DNA from: Leptospira saintgironsiae
Lineage (GTDB): Bacteria; Spirochaetota; Leptospiria; Leptospirales; Leptospiraceae
Length of the DNA stretch: 64,000 nt
Reading direction: 5' to 3'
Assembly: GCF_002811765.1 (NCBI RefSeq)
Contig: NZ_NPDR01000005.1
Coordinates: 233,441 to 297,440 of the forward strand
The translations under genes and the position numbers were made by a program. This document shows positions 46,146 through 54,432 of the stretch, piece after piece; position 1 is the stretch's first letter, and each line of letters begins with the position of its first letter. The notes under the pieces are model-generated. The model ran no database searches, had not been told where the DNA came from, and was given only the letters and a program-made list of their open reading frames with translations.

Positions 46146-46550
46146 TTATTTCTGTAAAGGAGTGATTTCTCTCAATTTAGGAAATCTGAGATATAAACCT
46201 GCCCATAGAATAATTCCCAAATAAATTGGAAATAGAATATGAGAGCCTAAAGGATTTAAAACACGAACATGAGTAGCAACAGCTCCACCCAAATAACCTG
46301 TGAGTAAAGTTGCTCCCAAAACTGCAGTTCTAGGAAATGCGTATAACAAGGTACTTACGATCAAGACCGTTCCCAAGTAAGGCATTACTTCAGGTGGGTA
46401 CCCTAGTTTAGCTCCTTCTGCCTGAGCCTCAGGCGGCATTTTATCTAAGAAAAATTTTAATACTCCATCAAAAAGCAGAAAAAGTACAACCAACCCGCTG
46501 AGTACTCGACCGGTCCAGAGCTGCCCTTTCGAAACGTTTTCAGATCCCAT
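46146..46550 (-). CDS. DoxX-like membrane protein
   Basis: 134 aa with four membrane helices. The first helix with G-L-V-V-L-F-L-L-F-D-G-V-L-K-F and the G-A-T-L-L-T-G-Y-L-G-G-A-V-A-T-H helix match the DoxX_2 family found in accessory regions of many bacteria. Function not established. It appears co-transcribed with the downstream lipoprotein gene. Confidence 0.8.
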   Translation of the reverse strand: MGSENVSKGQLWTGRVLSGLVVLFLLFDGVLKFFLDKMPPEAQAEGAKLGYPPEVMPYLGTVLIVSTLLYAFPRTAVLGATLLTGYLGGAVATHVRVLNPLGSHILFPIYLGIILWAGLYLRFPKLREITPLQK

Positions 46551-46694
46551 TCTATAGTCCCTCCAAATGAGAGGGCAATTTTGAGATCTTCAGCAGAAAA
46601 GTTCAAGAACTATTACAGAAATTTTGAATTCAATTTTGTAATAAACATATGCGTGTCGCAAAGACGACTACTCTCTACTAAGAATTCTTGGAAA

Positions 46695-47081
46695 TTATTT
46701 CCTTTTCGTTTTTTTAGGGACCTTCTTCTTAAATTCGCCAACTCTGAATTTTACGATCTTACGAACCAAACCAAAAGGTAAAGGTTGATCGATCGGAAAT
46801 TGAACTGAACCCTTTGCATTTTTGTATTTATCAATTTCTTTCTGGAATTTTGCGATACCACTTGCTCCAGGATAAAAGCCAATATGATTTTTATAAGCAG
46901 CAAAATGTACCAGATTTCCGTTCAGATAGAAAGTCGGGATCTGATAACTGATCTTTTCAATTGCTTCCGGAGCTTCTTCTTGGATGACTTTTCGGAGCTC
47001 CTGAAGAATGGATTGGACCTCTTTCGGAAAAATTTTGATGTATTCGTCAATCGATTTGAATGTGTTTTTTGTCTTATCCAT
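46695..47081 (-). CDS. DUF1801 protein (YdhG-type)
   Basis: 128 aa. Contains the family signature: S-I-D-E-Y-I at the N-terminus, I-S-Y-Q-I-P-T-F-Y, and H-I-G-F-Y-P-G-A-S-G-I. Its end is strongly basic (K-K-K-V-P-K-K-T-K-R-K). Related proteins have been called iron chaperones by fold similarity, without firm proof. It begins 20 bp downstream of the nuclease-like gene on the same strand, so co-transcription is possible. Confidence 0.82.
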   Translation of the reverse strand: MDKTKNTFKSIDEYIKIFPKEVQSILQELRKVIQEEAPEAIEKISYQIPTFYLNGNLVHFAAYKNHIGFYPGASGIAKFQKEIDKYKNAKGSVQFPIDQPLPFGLVRKIVKFRVGEFKKKVPKKTKRK

Positions 47082-47101
47082 AAATGAATCTAAGTTAATT
47101 A

Positions 47102-48256
47102 TTATTGCAAGAAACCTAATGTATTTAAGGTTATTTTAGAGACCGAATTGTCTATTAAGTCCTTCATACATTTGCTATCATTGTTAATATTCAACAACCA
47201 AGAGCAATTGCCTCTATCTTTCCGAGAAACGATACGCTTACAAAGAGGACAAGCTTCTAAATCTTCATTCTCAAGAATTTCGAAAATGATCGCTTTTTCA
47301 TGAAGTTCGCGTTTAGCAATAGAAGTAACTTCGTAAACCTCCTTTATCTGACTACTTTCGTTGAATTCTATCGTAATGATCCCTATCTCATTTTCATGGC
47401 AGAGTTGCTTAAAGGTTTCAAATCTGTCCTTATCATGAAACAACTCATAATCAAACATAGGGATAACAATATAGGCATAGTTTGAAAATGCCTTATAATT
47501 AATCGCCTGACTAATAGCTTTCGTAATTGAATCAATCGTATTAGAAGCCTTTAATTCAAACGTATATATCTCTAAATTATCAAAGTTAATATCCGAAAGG
47601 ATTTTATATCCAACAAAATCATAATTCTGGAGTTTCCCACCTCCTCTTTCGAACTGCGAATGTCTGATTTCAATGGAAAGGCATTTTTCTAATTTTTCAA
47701 GAATTAGATTGCCAAGACCTAATTCATCTTGCTTACCGTCAGGCCCATAATAAGCGAATTCATTTTTGGTTTTATAAAAGTAATTTCCTTTTCCCCTTTT
47801 AAATTTGTAAGTGCTATTATTAGATACGAAATCTTTAAACCCATCTCGTACACCGGACAAATTCAATATGGAGGGATCATTCTTTAAATATTTGACCATA
47901 TTAGGTAATATTGTAGATAAAGCTTCGGTAAGTTCTCCTTCACTTACTGTATCGAATATTTTCTTAGCTAATAAAGTACCAATCGCACTCGGCAAATAAA
48001 CCTTAGTGAGCCGCATTGGTCCACCTTGACCTTGAGAAGGTTTCCATTCAAAACCTAATCTAGAAAGATAAGATACTAAATCCGATTTAAAAGATTGCCA
48101 ACTTTCACTCTTTTTGCCGATCAAAGTATACATCAATTGCTCTTTATCAGAACAAGCCACATACTCTTTCATAGAAAGATGATAGTCCTGCTTATCAGAA
48201 TCTAATTCTATCAGAGCCAAGAATATATCATCAATATCTTTTAATGAAATTTTCAT
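47102..48256 (-). CDS. candidate PD-(D/E)XK nuclease-like protein with C-terminal zinc finger
   Basis: 384 aa, not assigned to a family with certainty. The N-terminal 100 residues look like a winged-helix DNA-binding region. The centre has Y-D-F-V-G-Y-K...I-Y-T-F-E-L-K-A-S (about 213-238) then Q-A-I-N-Y, matching the D...E-x-K pattern of PD-(D/E)XK nucleases followed by the usual helix. A C-terminal C-P-L-C...N-C...K-C cluster (about 343-370) suggests a zinc finger. No methyltransferase gene is near, so it is not an ordinary restriction-modification pair. A role in DNA defence or repair is an inference. Codon use and AT richness look higher than its neighbours. Confidence 0.55.
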   Translation of the reverse strand: MKISLKDIDDIFLALIELDSDKQDYHLSMKEYVACSDKEQLMYTLIGKKSESWQSFKSDLVSYLSRLGFEWKPSQGQGGPMRLTKVYLPSAIGTLLAKKIFDTVSEGELTEALSTILPNMVKYLKNDPSILNLSGVRDGFKDFVSNNSTYKFKRGKGNYFYKTKNEFAYYGPDGKQDELGLGNLILEKLEKCLSIEIRHSQFERGGGKLQNYDFVGYKILSDINFDNLEIYTFELKASNTIDSITKAISQAINYKAFSNYAYIVIPMFDYELFHDKDRFETFKQLCHENEIGIITIEFNESSQIKEVYEVTSIAKRELHEKAIIFEILENEDLEACPLCKRIVSRKDRGNCSWLLNINNDSKCMKDLIDNSVSKITLNTLGFLQ

Positions 48257-48380
48257 AGTATATAAACCTTATATTTTAATAGCGGAAAGGGATATAAAAG
48301 CTGAACGATTACTATAAGCTCGAGTTACATTAAAACAAGCTTACGTTAAATACCGAATACAATGAGTGTATTCTTATAAT

Positions 48381-48794
48381 TTAATTTTTCTTAATGATCA
48401 ATATCCCGGCAAGATAACTTGTTGGGATATACGCTCCTACCAAATCCAGAACATTGAACCAAACTGGAGAAGGAAGCATCAGAACATTCGCAATTCCACC
48501 CGCCAAGAAGAAGGCTCCAATAACTAAAGAAAATTTAAGTTTATGATTCGCAGCAATCAATGCAGCTAACAGCGCTCCCACAAATGTACCAAGAGCATGA
48601 GCTAAAAAAGGAAAGACAAAATGTTTAGGCTGGAACAGGTGCATGGATGCTTTTAGGCCTTCTACAGTAGTTACATCGGCGCCTTCCGGAGGAGGAATGA
48701 TACTCCCGCTGATTGTAATAAGTCCCATATTCACTATACTTCCAATAAGAAGCCCAGCAATCACAGATAAGGTATTTCTAACATAAGGATTCAT
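48381..48794 (-). CDS. hypothetical four-helix membrane protein
   Basis: 137 aa from the ATG at 48794; a GTG at 48812 in frame is an alternative. Four membrane helices with small residues (G-L-L-I-G-S-I-V-N, A-H-A-L-G-T-F-V-G-A-L-L-A-A) and a hydrophilic loop after helix 1. No family was confidently recognised. It is divergent from the ArsR gene. Confidence 0.6.
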   Translation of the reverse strand: MNPYVRNTLSVIAGLLIGSIVNMGLITISGSIIPPPEGADVTTVEGLKASMHLFQPKHFVFPFLAHALGTFVGALLAALIAANHKLKFSLVIGAFFLAGGIANVLMLPSPVWFNVLDLVGAYIPTSYLAGILIIKKN

Positions 48795-48924
48795 AATATA
48801 GTAGCTCACCAATCAAAAATAAATGATTTAAAGGGCTTATGTAAACAATGCAAGTGCAAAATTATGAGCCTATTCTCTATATTCCGCCCTTTATCTCGTC
48901 TCAGAAAACCCTAAAAATTTATTA

Positions 48925-48985
48925 AACTAATTGGTTTAATATTTGACAAAGGAAAATTTTATTGAATTTATTCAACTAAATGGTT
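48925..48985. promoter_or_regulatory. operator pair and promoter of the ArsR-SRPBCC operon
   Basis: Two near-identical partly palindromic 12-mers, AACTAATTGGTT (48925-48936) and AACTAAATGGTT (48974-48985), lie 49 bp apart centre to centre. Between them are TTGACA (48943-48948) and an AT-rich -10 (ATTTAT, 48966-48971). The second copy covers the start codon at 48980. This is the layout of an autoregulated ArsR repressor promoter. Confidence 0.7.
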
Positions 48986-49360
48986 GTATTTCATAAAAAT
49001 GAACAAAGGCTAGATCGAGTATTCGCGGCTCTTGCAGATAGCTCAAGAAGGCAGATGCTTGCCAAATTGAGAAAAAGGCCTCTCACCATTTCAGAATTGG
49101 CAGAACCCTTTTCCATGTCATTTGCAGGAGTTGCTAAACATATAGATGTGCTCACATCGGCTGGTTTAGTTCGTAAAGTGAGGGATGTTGAAGATGGCCG
49201 CAGCTTTCGATTAGAGCTGCAAAATCAATCTCTTACGGAAGCTTCTGCATGGCTTGCATATCATCAGGAATTCTGGACCAACAAATTAGATAGACTCGAA
49301 TCCTTTATAGAGGAGCAAGACCATGATAAACCAAGTCGTAAAAGTAGAAAAAAGAATTAA
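48980..49360 (+). CDS. ArsR-family repressor
   Basis: 126 aa. Winged helix: V-F-A-A-L-A-D-S-S-R-R-Q-M-L, then L-A-E-P-F-S-M-S-F-A-G-V-A-K-H-I-D-V-L. It lacks the ELCVCDL metal-binding motif, placing it in the non-metal branch that regulates linked AHSA1/SRPBCC genes. It overlaps the next gene by 38 bp. The promoter gives almost no leader, so translation may begin at or very near the transcript end. Confidence 0.9.
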   Translation: MVVFHKNEQRLDRVFAALADSSRRQMLAKLRKRPLTISELAEPFSMSFAGVAKHIDVLTSAGLVRKVRDVEDGRSFRLELQNQSLTEASAWLAYHQEFWTNKLDRLESFIEEQDHDKPSRKSRKKN

Positions 49361-49784
49361 TGCAGAACCGATTCGATTGTTTCGAGCCTGGTTAAAAGCA
49401 GAAGAATTTTCTAGCTGGTTTTTACCTGGGAATTCAATCGGGATCGAATCAGCCTTATTAGATCCGCGCCCTGGTGGTCGCTTCAAGATCAATATGTTAC
49501 ATGAAGGCAAAATACTTCCTCATGAAGGGGAATATCAGATAATCGATGAACCAAAAAAATTGGTATTTACTTGGAGATCACATGCGACCGGAGGTTTGGA
49601 TACATTAGTCACAGTTACTTTCGATCCATTGGAAGAAGGATCTTTAAATCCAAATAAGAAAACACAAACACTCATAACGTTAATACATGAACGTTTAATA
49701 GGAGAAGATGCAATCACTTCTCATAAAGCAGGATGGACTCATATACTCGATAGCCTTGAGAAATGGCAGATCGGGAAAGTATAA
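49323..49784 (+). CDS. AHSA1/SRPBCC domain protein
   Basis: 153 aa, a single START-like (Bet v 1) fold: I-N-A-E-P-I-R-L-F-R-A-W at the N-terminus, D-P-R-P-G-G-R-F and G-W-T-H-I-L-D-S-L at the C-terminus. Such proteins bind small hydrophobic ligands; function in ArsR operons is unproven. Overlaps the ArsR gene and is followed by a second SRPBCC gene. Confidence 0.87.
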   Translation: MINQVVKVEKRINAEPIRLFRAWLKAEEFSSWFLPGNSIGIESALLDPRPGGRFKINMLHEGKILPHEGEYQIIDEPKKLVFTWRSHATGGLDTLVTVTFDPLEEGSLNPNKKTQTLITLIHERLIGEDAITSHKAGWTHILDSLEKWQIGKV

Positions 49785-49846
49785 TCCGGTACTTTTATCG
49801 GCAATACGCCGGAAAACAAAAGAAACAACAACGTAAGGAGAATAAG

Positions 49847-50314
49847 ATGAACGGAATCTATCATAAGATAGGCGTTCGCGCAGGAACTGCAGACGTCATC
49901 AAAGCGCTGACGACTAAGGCGGGACTTTCAGGATGGTGGACTAGACAAGTAGAAGGTCCCTTTACAGGTGGGACCTCTGGTGTAGGAGAACCTATCCATT
50001 TTGATTTCGGAATAGCGGGAATCGATATGAAAGTGAAAGAACTTTCATCACAACATGTTCGTTGGGAATGTGCAGCAGGACCGGAAGATTGGATCGGTTC
50101 TCATATCGATTTTAAATTAAATCCGGGAACCGCGCCTGACGGAGCAGCATTGACACTTATCTATTTTAGGCATCAAGATTGGAAAATAGAAAGTGATTTT
50201 ACTGCACATTGTAGTATGAAATGGGCAGTTTTCTTACTTAGTCTAAGAGATTTGATTGAAACTGGTACTGGTAAACCAGCACCGGATGATATTAAGATTG
50301 ATGACTTTAATTAA
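49847..50314 (+). CDS. second AHSA1/SRPBCC domain protein
   Basis: 155 aa from the ATG at 49847 with AAGGAGAATAAG just before it; the frame continues upstream to 49763 but without family similarity. Same ligand-binding fold (G-L-S-G-W-W-T-R, A-H-C-S-M-K-W-A-V-F-L-L-S-L). Third gene of the ArsR operon; a hairpin follows its stop. Confidence 0.82.
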   Translation: MNGIYHKIGVRAGTADVIKALTTKAGLSGWWTRQVEGPFTGGTSGVGEPIHFDFGIAGIDMKVKELSSQHVRWECAAGPEDWIGSHIDFKLNPGTAPDGAALTLIYFRHQDWKIESDFTAHCSMKWAVFLLSLRDLIETGTGKPAPDDIKIDDFN

Positions 50315-50318
50315 AAAT

Positions 50319-50353
50319 TTTTGCGCGGGGACGCCTGCGCTGCTTTTGCAAAA
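50319..50353. terminator. hairpin between convergent genes
   Basis: TTTTGC (50319-50324) pairs with GCAAAA (50348-50353), and GCGC (50323-50326) can pair with GCGC (50337-50340). It fills the gap between the SRPBCC stop and the convergent DUF1801 stop and is flanked by A/T runs on both sides. Confidence 0.6.
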
Positions 50354-50743
50354 TTACTTTAATCTTTCCAGAACACCTTTTCGTTTTACGATATTTTTAT
50401 AATCCCACTGTATTTTCTTAGATTTATTCACCCAACGTTTTAGATCTTTTTTGTTAATTTGATCTGCGCTTGTATAACGGACCTCAGCAGCTTTAAATGT
50501 TCCTTCCGGTTCTAAACCTAGTTCATCAAAAGATTGCCCGCTCCAAAAGAGCAATCGAATACAATTTTTAAGTTTGCTATAACCTACAACAGGGTTCCCA
50601 TCCAAGAACCAGACTGGATGGGCATGCCAGATTTTATTTTCCGCTTTAGGAAGATGAAGATTAATTTCTTGGAATAGAATATCACAAATCTCCTTTTCAA
50701 TTTTTGTCTGTGAGTTATTATATTTTTGGACTTCTTTATTCAT
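50354..50743 (-). CDS. DUF1801-like protein
   Basis: 129 aa. I-W-H-A-H-P-V-W-F-L-D-G-N-P-V-V-G-Y and L-L-F-W-S-G-Q-S-F are typical of the DUF1801 subgroup with a Trp-rich core. Function unknown. It is 9 bp downstream of the MmcQ/YjbR gene, so the two form an operon. Confidence 0.78.
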   Translation of the reverse strand: MNKEVQKYNNSQTKIEKEICDILFQEINLHLPKAENKIWHAHPVWFLDGNPVVGYSKLKNCIRLLFWSGQSFDELGLEPEGTFKAAEVRYTSADQINKKDLKRWVNKSKKIQWDYKNIVKRKGVLERLK

Positions 50744-50752
50744 TCGCTTATA

Positions 50753-51115
50753 TTATAGTTTTTTACGAGATTTTGAATTTTGTTGAAGTGCTTCTACAAG
50801 TTTTTTTGGAGCAACACCACAATAAGAAACAACTAACATATCTTTAAACAAAACTAAATCAGTTGATTTCATTTCAACGCAGGTCCAGCCCTGCTGACCC
50901 CATTTATTTTCTATCGGATAAACAGAACCCTTAGATGCCGCGGAGAAGAAGTCCTGGTCATTTGTATCAAATTTAAGAACGATCTTCTTATTCTCTTGAT
51001 CCACTGTCGCAAAAATTTTCTTTCTCACTCTGAATGAAATTTTTTCGAAATGAGGTTCTTCCTTTGCTTCTGGAAGTGCCAATGCAAGTTTTCTTATTTT
51101 GTCTAAGGATATCAT
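50753..51115 (-). CDS. MmcQ/YjbR family protein
   Basis: 120 aa. I-R-K-L-A-L-A-L-P-E-A-K-E-E-P-H-F and W-G-Q-Q-G-W-T...L-V-V-S-Y identify the MmcQ/YjbR fold, a double-wing DNA-binding-like domain of unknown role. First gene of a pair with the DUF1801-like gene. Confidence 0.85.
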   Translation of the reverse strand: MISLDKIRKLALALPEAKEEPHFEKISFRVRKKIFATVDQENKKIVLKFDTNDQDFFSAASKGSVYPIENKWGQQGWTCVEMKSTDLVLFKDMLVVSYCGVAPKKLVEALQQNSKSRKKL

Positions 51116-51225
51116 TATGTTTTTAGTTATAGTATAAATATTCGATTCTCAATTTTTCTTTAAAACGACATTAAATAATACCGAAAAAGCTTTCCTATGA
51201 AGAATAGTCTGTTAAATTCCCTAAA

Positions 51226-51642
51226 ATGGACTCAAAACAAATCAATATTCAAGCTACAATTGCAGCAGATATTAAAAAAGCCTGGGAATACTACACTGAT
51301 CCAAAACATATTATTCATTGGAATTTTGCCACTGACGATTGGCAATGCCCTTGGGCAAAAAATGATCTGAGACCTGGTGGTATGTACAGCGCGAGAATGG
51401 AAGCTAAGGATGGAAGTTTCGGCTTCGAGTTTGGAGCTATTTACGATACAGTCGTTGATCAGAAAAATTTGGCATATACAATGGGAGATGGTAGAAAGGC
51501 AACAGTTAACTTTGAGAATAAAGATAACGAAACAATTGTAACAGTAATCTTTGACCCTGAATCAACGAACCCAGTTGAAATGCAAAGAGGTGGCTGGCAG
51601 GCGATACTTGATAACTACAAGAAGTATACAGAGGCCAATTAA
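51226..51642 (+). CDS. SRPBCC (AHSA1-like) domain protein
   Basis: 138 aa, single START-like domain: I-A-A-D-I-K-K-A-W-E-Y-Y-T-D-P-K-H-I-I-H-W-N and L-R-P-G-G-M-Y-S-A-R-M. Third SRPBCC gene within 2.5 kb, but monocistronic. Function unknown. Confidence 0.85.
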   Translation: MDSKQINIQATIAADIKKAWEYYTDPKHIIHWNFATDDWQCPWAKNDLRPGGMYSARMEAKDGSFGFEFGAIYDTVVDQKNLAYTMGDGRKATVNFENKDNETIVTVIFDPESTNPVEMQRGGWQAILDNYKKYTEAN

Positions 51643-51736
51643 TATTTAGCCTTTGTTCGAAAGAGATAAATACTCTTACTCCGTAAAGGCAGCAGGAATT
51701 ATTTCAAATATCTGCTGCCACTTTGTAATAATATAA

Positions 51737-52117
51737 TTATTGGCCCGCTGGTGGTTGCCAGAGTTCAACTTTGTTTCCTTCCGGATCAATAACCCAGCCA
51801 AATATTCCATACTCAGATTCTTCTACCTTCTCCATAACTTGACAACCTTCTTCACGAAGTACTTTCAATAATCCATGAAGATCTTCCACTCGATAATTGA
51901 CCATAAAAGTAGATGTGCTAGGTGCGAAATAAGATCCATCTCCAACTGACCAAGCAGTTGTTCCGTTTACAGGATTGCCAGAAGCGTCAACCCAACGAAA
52001 TGCCGCGCCACCCCAAGACTGGACATCTATTCCAAGATGAGTTTTATACCAGGAACCTAATTTAGCAGGGTCTTTAGCACTGAAAAAGATCCCGCCAATA
52101 CCTGTAACTCGTTTCAT
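51737..52117 (-). CDS. VOC (glyoxalase-like) family protein
   Basis: 126 aa from the ATG at 52117, with TTGGAGG 5 nt upstream. Contains F-F-S-A-K-D-P-A-K-L-G-S-W-Y-K-T-H-L-G-I and the C-terminal D-P-E-G-N-K-V-E-L-W-Q-P-P typical of vicinal-oxygen-chelate proteins, with the metal-ligand Glu in V-E-L-W. Could detoxify or bind a small molecule; substrate unknown. Confidence 0.87.
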   Translation of the reverse strand: MKRVTGIGGIFFSAKDPAKLGSWYKTHLGIDVQSWGGAAFRWVDASGNPVNGTTAWSVGDGSYFAPSTSTFMVNYRVEDLHGLLKVLREEGCQVMEKVEESEYGIFGWVIDPEGNKVELWQPPAGQ

Positions 52118-52252
52118 AGATGCCTCCAAACTACTATAGTTTTTCCGATGCTACACAAGATGGTTTAAAATAGCTAACTAAATGCTATTGACGTATATGA
52201 AATTTTTGCTCCAAATTGTTGTGCTGAAACAGACCTTATAAGGAATATTGCC

Positions 52253-52849
52253 ATGAGAAAAATTATTGTACTCGAATTTCTCACTCTTGATGGAGTCATA
52301 CAAGGCCCAGGTGGCGAAGAAGAAGATACTAGTGGCGACTTTAAATATAGCGGATGGCAAGCTCCAATTTTTGATGATCTTATGGGAACAGTTATGCAGA
52401 AGCAGATGAACCTTCCCTTCGATCTACTATTAGGCCGCAAAACATTTGATATTTGGGAACCATATTGGCCCAAACATTCTGACTTTTGGCCGAGTGTCAT
52501 GTCGGCAACAAAGTATGTTGCATCAAATACCAGGACGACTAGCGAATGGAGGCCTTCCGTATTTTTAAACGGAGACATTGTGGAAAAAATCGGCAACCTT
52601 AAAAAAGAAGAAGGACCAGATTTACACGTTTACGGAAGCGCTAATCTAGTTCAGACATTGATGAAGCATGACTTCGTTGACGAATTTTGGCTAAAGATAT
52701 ATCCACTAACGTTAGGAAGTGGAAAACGGTTATTTGTAGAAGGCACAATTCCTGCGATGTTCAAGGTGACTGAAAGCCAAATCTCTCCAAATGGAGTCAT
52801 TATTGCGAATTACAAACGTGAAGGTGATATTAAAACAGGGAATTTCTAA
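52253..52849 (+). CDS. RibD-C/dihydrofolate-reductase-like protein
   Basis: 198 aa. The pattern [12 protein letters not shown] near the start, [22 protein letters not shown] and [11 protein letters not shown] is the RibD C-terminal reductase family, an NADPH-binding fold distinct from true DHFR. It is one of two in this region (see 55261). Substrate unknown. Confidence 0.88.
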   Translation: MRKIIVLEFLTLDGVIQGPGGEEEDTSGDFKYSGWQAPIFDDLMGTVMQKQMNLPFDLLLGRKTFDIWEPYWPKHSDFWPSVMSATKYVASNTRTTSEWRPSVFLNGDIVEKIGNLKKEEGPDLHVYGSANLVQTLMKHDFVDEFWLKIYPLTLGSGKRLFVEGTIPAMFKVTESQISPNGVIIANYKREGDIKTGNF

Positions 52850-53040
52850 GGCGCTCACTATCATCCATATTCATTTTGTTATTCTCAAAGAATGTAGCAT
52901 TATAATCAGAACTTTCTTTTTCTATCTGATAGTTTTCGATTTCTATATTACAATTTTTAGAGAATAAGAGATTAACTTCATTTAAAATTATAGGAAGCGA
53001 TATTTTATTCTGCATTCAGTTTATAAAGACCAAGACTTGC

Positions 53041-53457
53041 TTACTTTTTTAATTGGGCTAATAATGAAATAAGATGTTTTCGATCCACAGCCGACATGCC
53101 TCGATATAAGCGAGCATTCATCTTTCTTCCGGCTCGAATTATTTTCAAACGTGTATTTTTGCCCGACGTAGTGAGTCGGACCTGGGACTCTCTTGCATCA
53201 AGGGATGAACGTTCCTGAATAGCAAGATTTAAATCAACCAGTTTCTGTACCAATGGAGTAACGCTAGACTGATCTCTAAAAATCTGCTTAGCAATTTCTT
53301 TCATAGATTGAGGGTGCTCATTTTTAAGTGCGCAAAGAACAGCACCCATCGCAGGAGTTATATTCGTTAATCCAAAACGCAAATAATCCTTTTTCACCTC
53401 ATCTAAAATTTGATCTCGCAATGCAGTGACTAGGACTAACAACCGATCTTGTTTCAT
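53041..53457 (-). CDS. MarR-family regulator
   Basis: 138 aa, winged helix with the MarR wing signature: M-K-E-I-A-K-Q-I-F-R-D-Q-S-S-V-T-P-L-V-Q-K-L and S-L-D-A-R-E-S-Q-V-R-L-T. It is divergent from the MddA-like gene, and the shared 190-bp region carries two copies of a palindromic 15-mer, so it probably represses both itself and that gene. Confidence 0.9.
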   Translation of the reverse strand: MKQDRLLVLVTALRDQILDEVKKDYLRFGLTNITPAMGAVLCALKNEHPQSMKEIAKQIFRDQSSVTPLVQKLVDLNLAIQERSSLDARESQVRLTTSGKNTRLKIIRAGRKMNARLYRGMSAVDRKHLISLLAQLKK

Positions 53458-53514
53458 TCTTCTTCTGTTCTCCCTGCCTTCTTAATAGACAGTTTTATAC
53501 ATACCAAAAATTAC

Positions 53515-53633
53515 TTTGGATACCAAGCAATATTATTCCTAACAAAAGAATTTCTGTGATTTATTATTTACAGCAGGGATTTCCAATTTTCTACCTGAAT
53601 TGAGAATTTTTAAAAAGCTTTGAATACCAAGCA
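53515..53633. promoter_or_regulatory. candidate MarR operators, two copies of TTTGRATACCAAGCA
   Basis: TTTGGATACCAAGCA (53515-53529) and TTTGAATACCAAGCA (53619-53633) differ at one base. The first holds the perfect inverted repeat TTGG-ATA-CCAA. One copy is 58 bp upstream of the marR start and the other ends 15 bp before the divergent methyltransferase start. Confidence 0.72.
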
Positions 53634-53648
53634 TTTTTGGGAGCACCC

Positions 53649-54419
53649 TTGACTACAAATAATATACTTAAACGAATCATTTATCTGATATTCGCTATGA
53701 TTTCCTACACGATCTACCTTTTTAGTATGATCGTTTTTGTCTTCCGTTTGCTTGATATCACTCAATTTATAGAGACCTTCACATTTGAATTCCAAACAGG
53801 ACTAATAGGATCGATTTGTATAGACATAGCCTTAATAGTATTGTTTGGCCTTCCTCATAGTATCATGGCCAGAGCCGGTTTCAAAAAATATTGTAAACGA
53901 ATAGTACCTCCGTCAATTGAGAGGAGTCTTTACGTTTTTATAACTAGCATTACTCTGATTGTACTCTCATGCCTATGGCAGCCTATCTATTCCGAGATTT
54001 GGAATATTAAAACCAATTTTGGGATATATGTGACCTATTCGATTTTCTTAATAGGATTTATCTTAGCTGTTGTTTCTACTTTTTTGATAGATCACTTTGA
54101 ACTTTTTGGGTTAAAGCAAGCATGGAATTTTCTTAGAAAAACGGAAGCCCATACTACAGAATTCGCTACACCTTCACTTTATAAGTTAGTGCGTCATCCC
54201 ATGATGCTCGGAATAGTTTTAGTTCTATGGGGCACACCGCTTATGAATGCAGGCCATCTTCTTCTCTCCATAGGCATGACTCTTTATATTATCATTGGGA
54301 CATTCTTTGAAGAAAGAGATTTAATACGAACATTTGGGGAGAAGTATCTGAATTATAAGCGATCAGTTCCTATGCTTCTGCCCTTCTTTACACTCAATCG
54401 AAATATTAAAAAAGATTAA
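53649..54419 (+). CDS. MddA/NnrU-like membrane methyltransferase
   Basis: About 256 aa from the TTG at 53649, with GGGAG 6 nt upstream; TTG at 53637 is an alternative. Five to six membrane helices. The C-terminal L-Y-K-L-V-R-H-P-M-M-L-G and E-E-R-D-L...F-G-E-K-Y-L-N-Y form the SAM-binding core of the isoprenylcysteine-methyltransferase/PEMT superfamily. The R-H-P-M-M variant with V-P-M-L downstream is close to methanethiol S-methyltransferase (MddA). Methanethiol methylation is plausible but unproven. It is followed 13 bp later by the hotdog-like gene. Confidence 0.72.
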   Translation: MTTNNILKRIIYLIFAMISYTIYLFSMIVFVFRLLDITQFIETFTFEFQTGLIGSICIDIALIVLFGLPHSIMARAGFKKYCKRIVPPSIERSLYVFITSITLIVLSCLWQPIYSEIWNIKTNFGIYVTYSIFLIGFILAVVSTFLIDHFELFGLKQAWNFLRKTEAHTTEFATPSLYKLVRHPMMLGIVLVLWGTPLMNAGHLLLSIGMTLYIIIGTFFEERDLIRTFGEKYLNYKRSVPMLLPFFTLNRNIKKD

Positions 54420-54432
54420 ATTGGAGAAAACT

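Noticed and set aside
52174..52596. 140-aa frame on - strand
   Set aside because: Shadow of the RibD-like gene at 52253, whose family motifs are clear.
52830..53015. 61-aa frame on - strand
   Set aside because: AT-rich low-information frame without a ribosome-binding site; not convincing as a gene.
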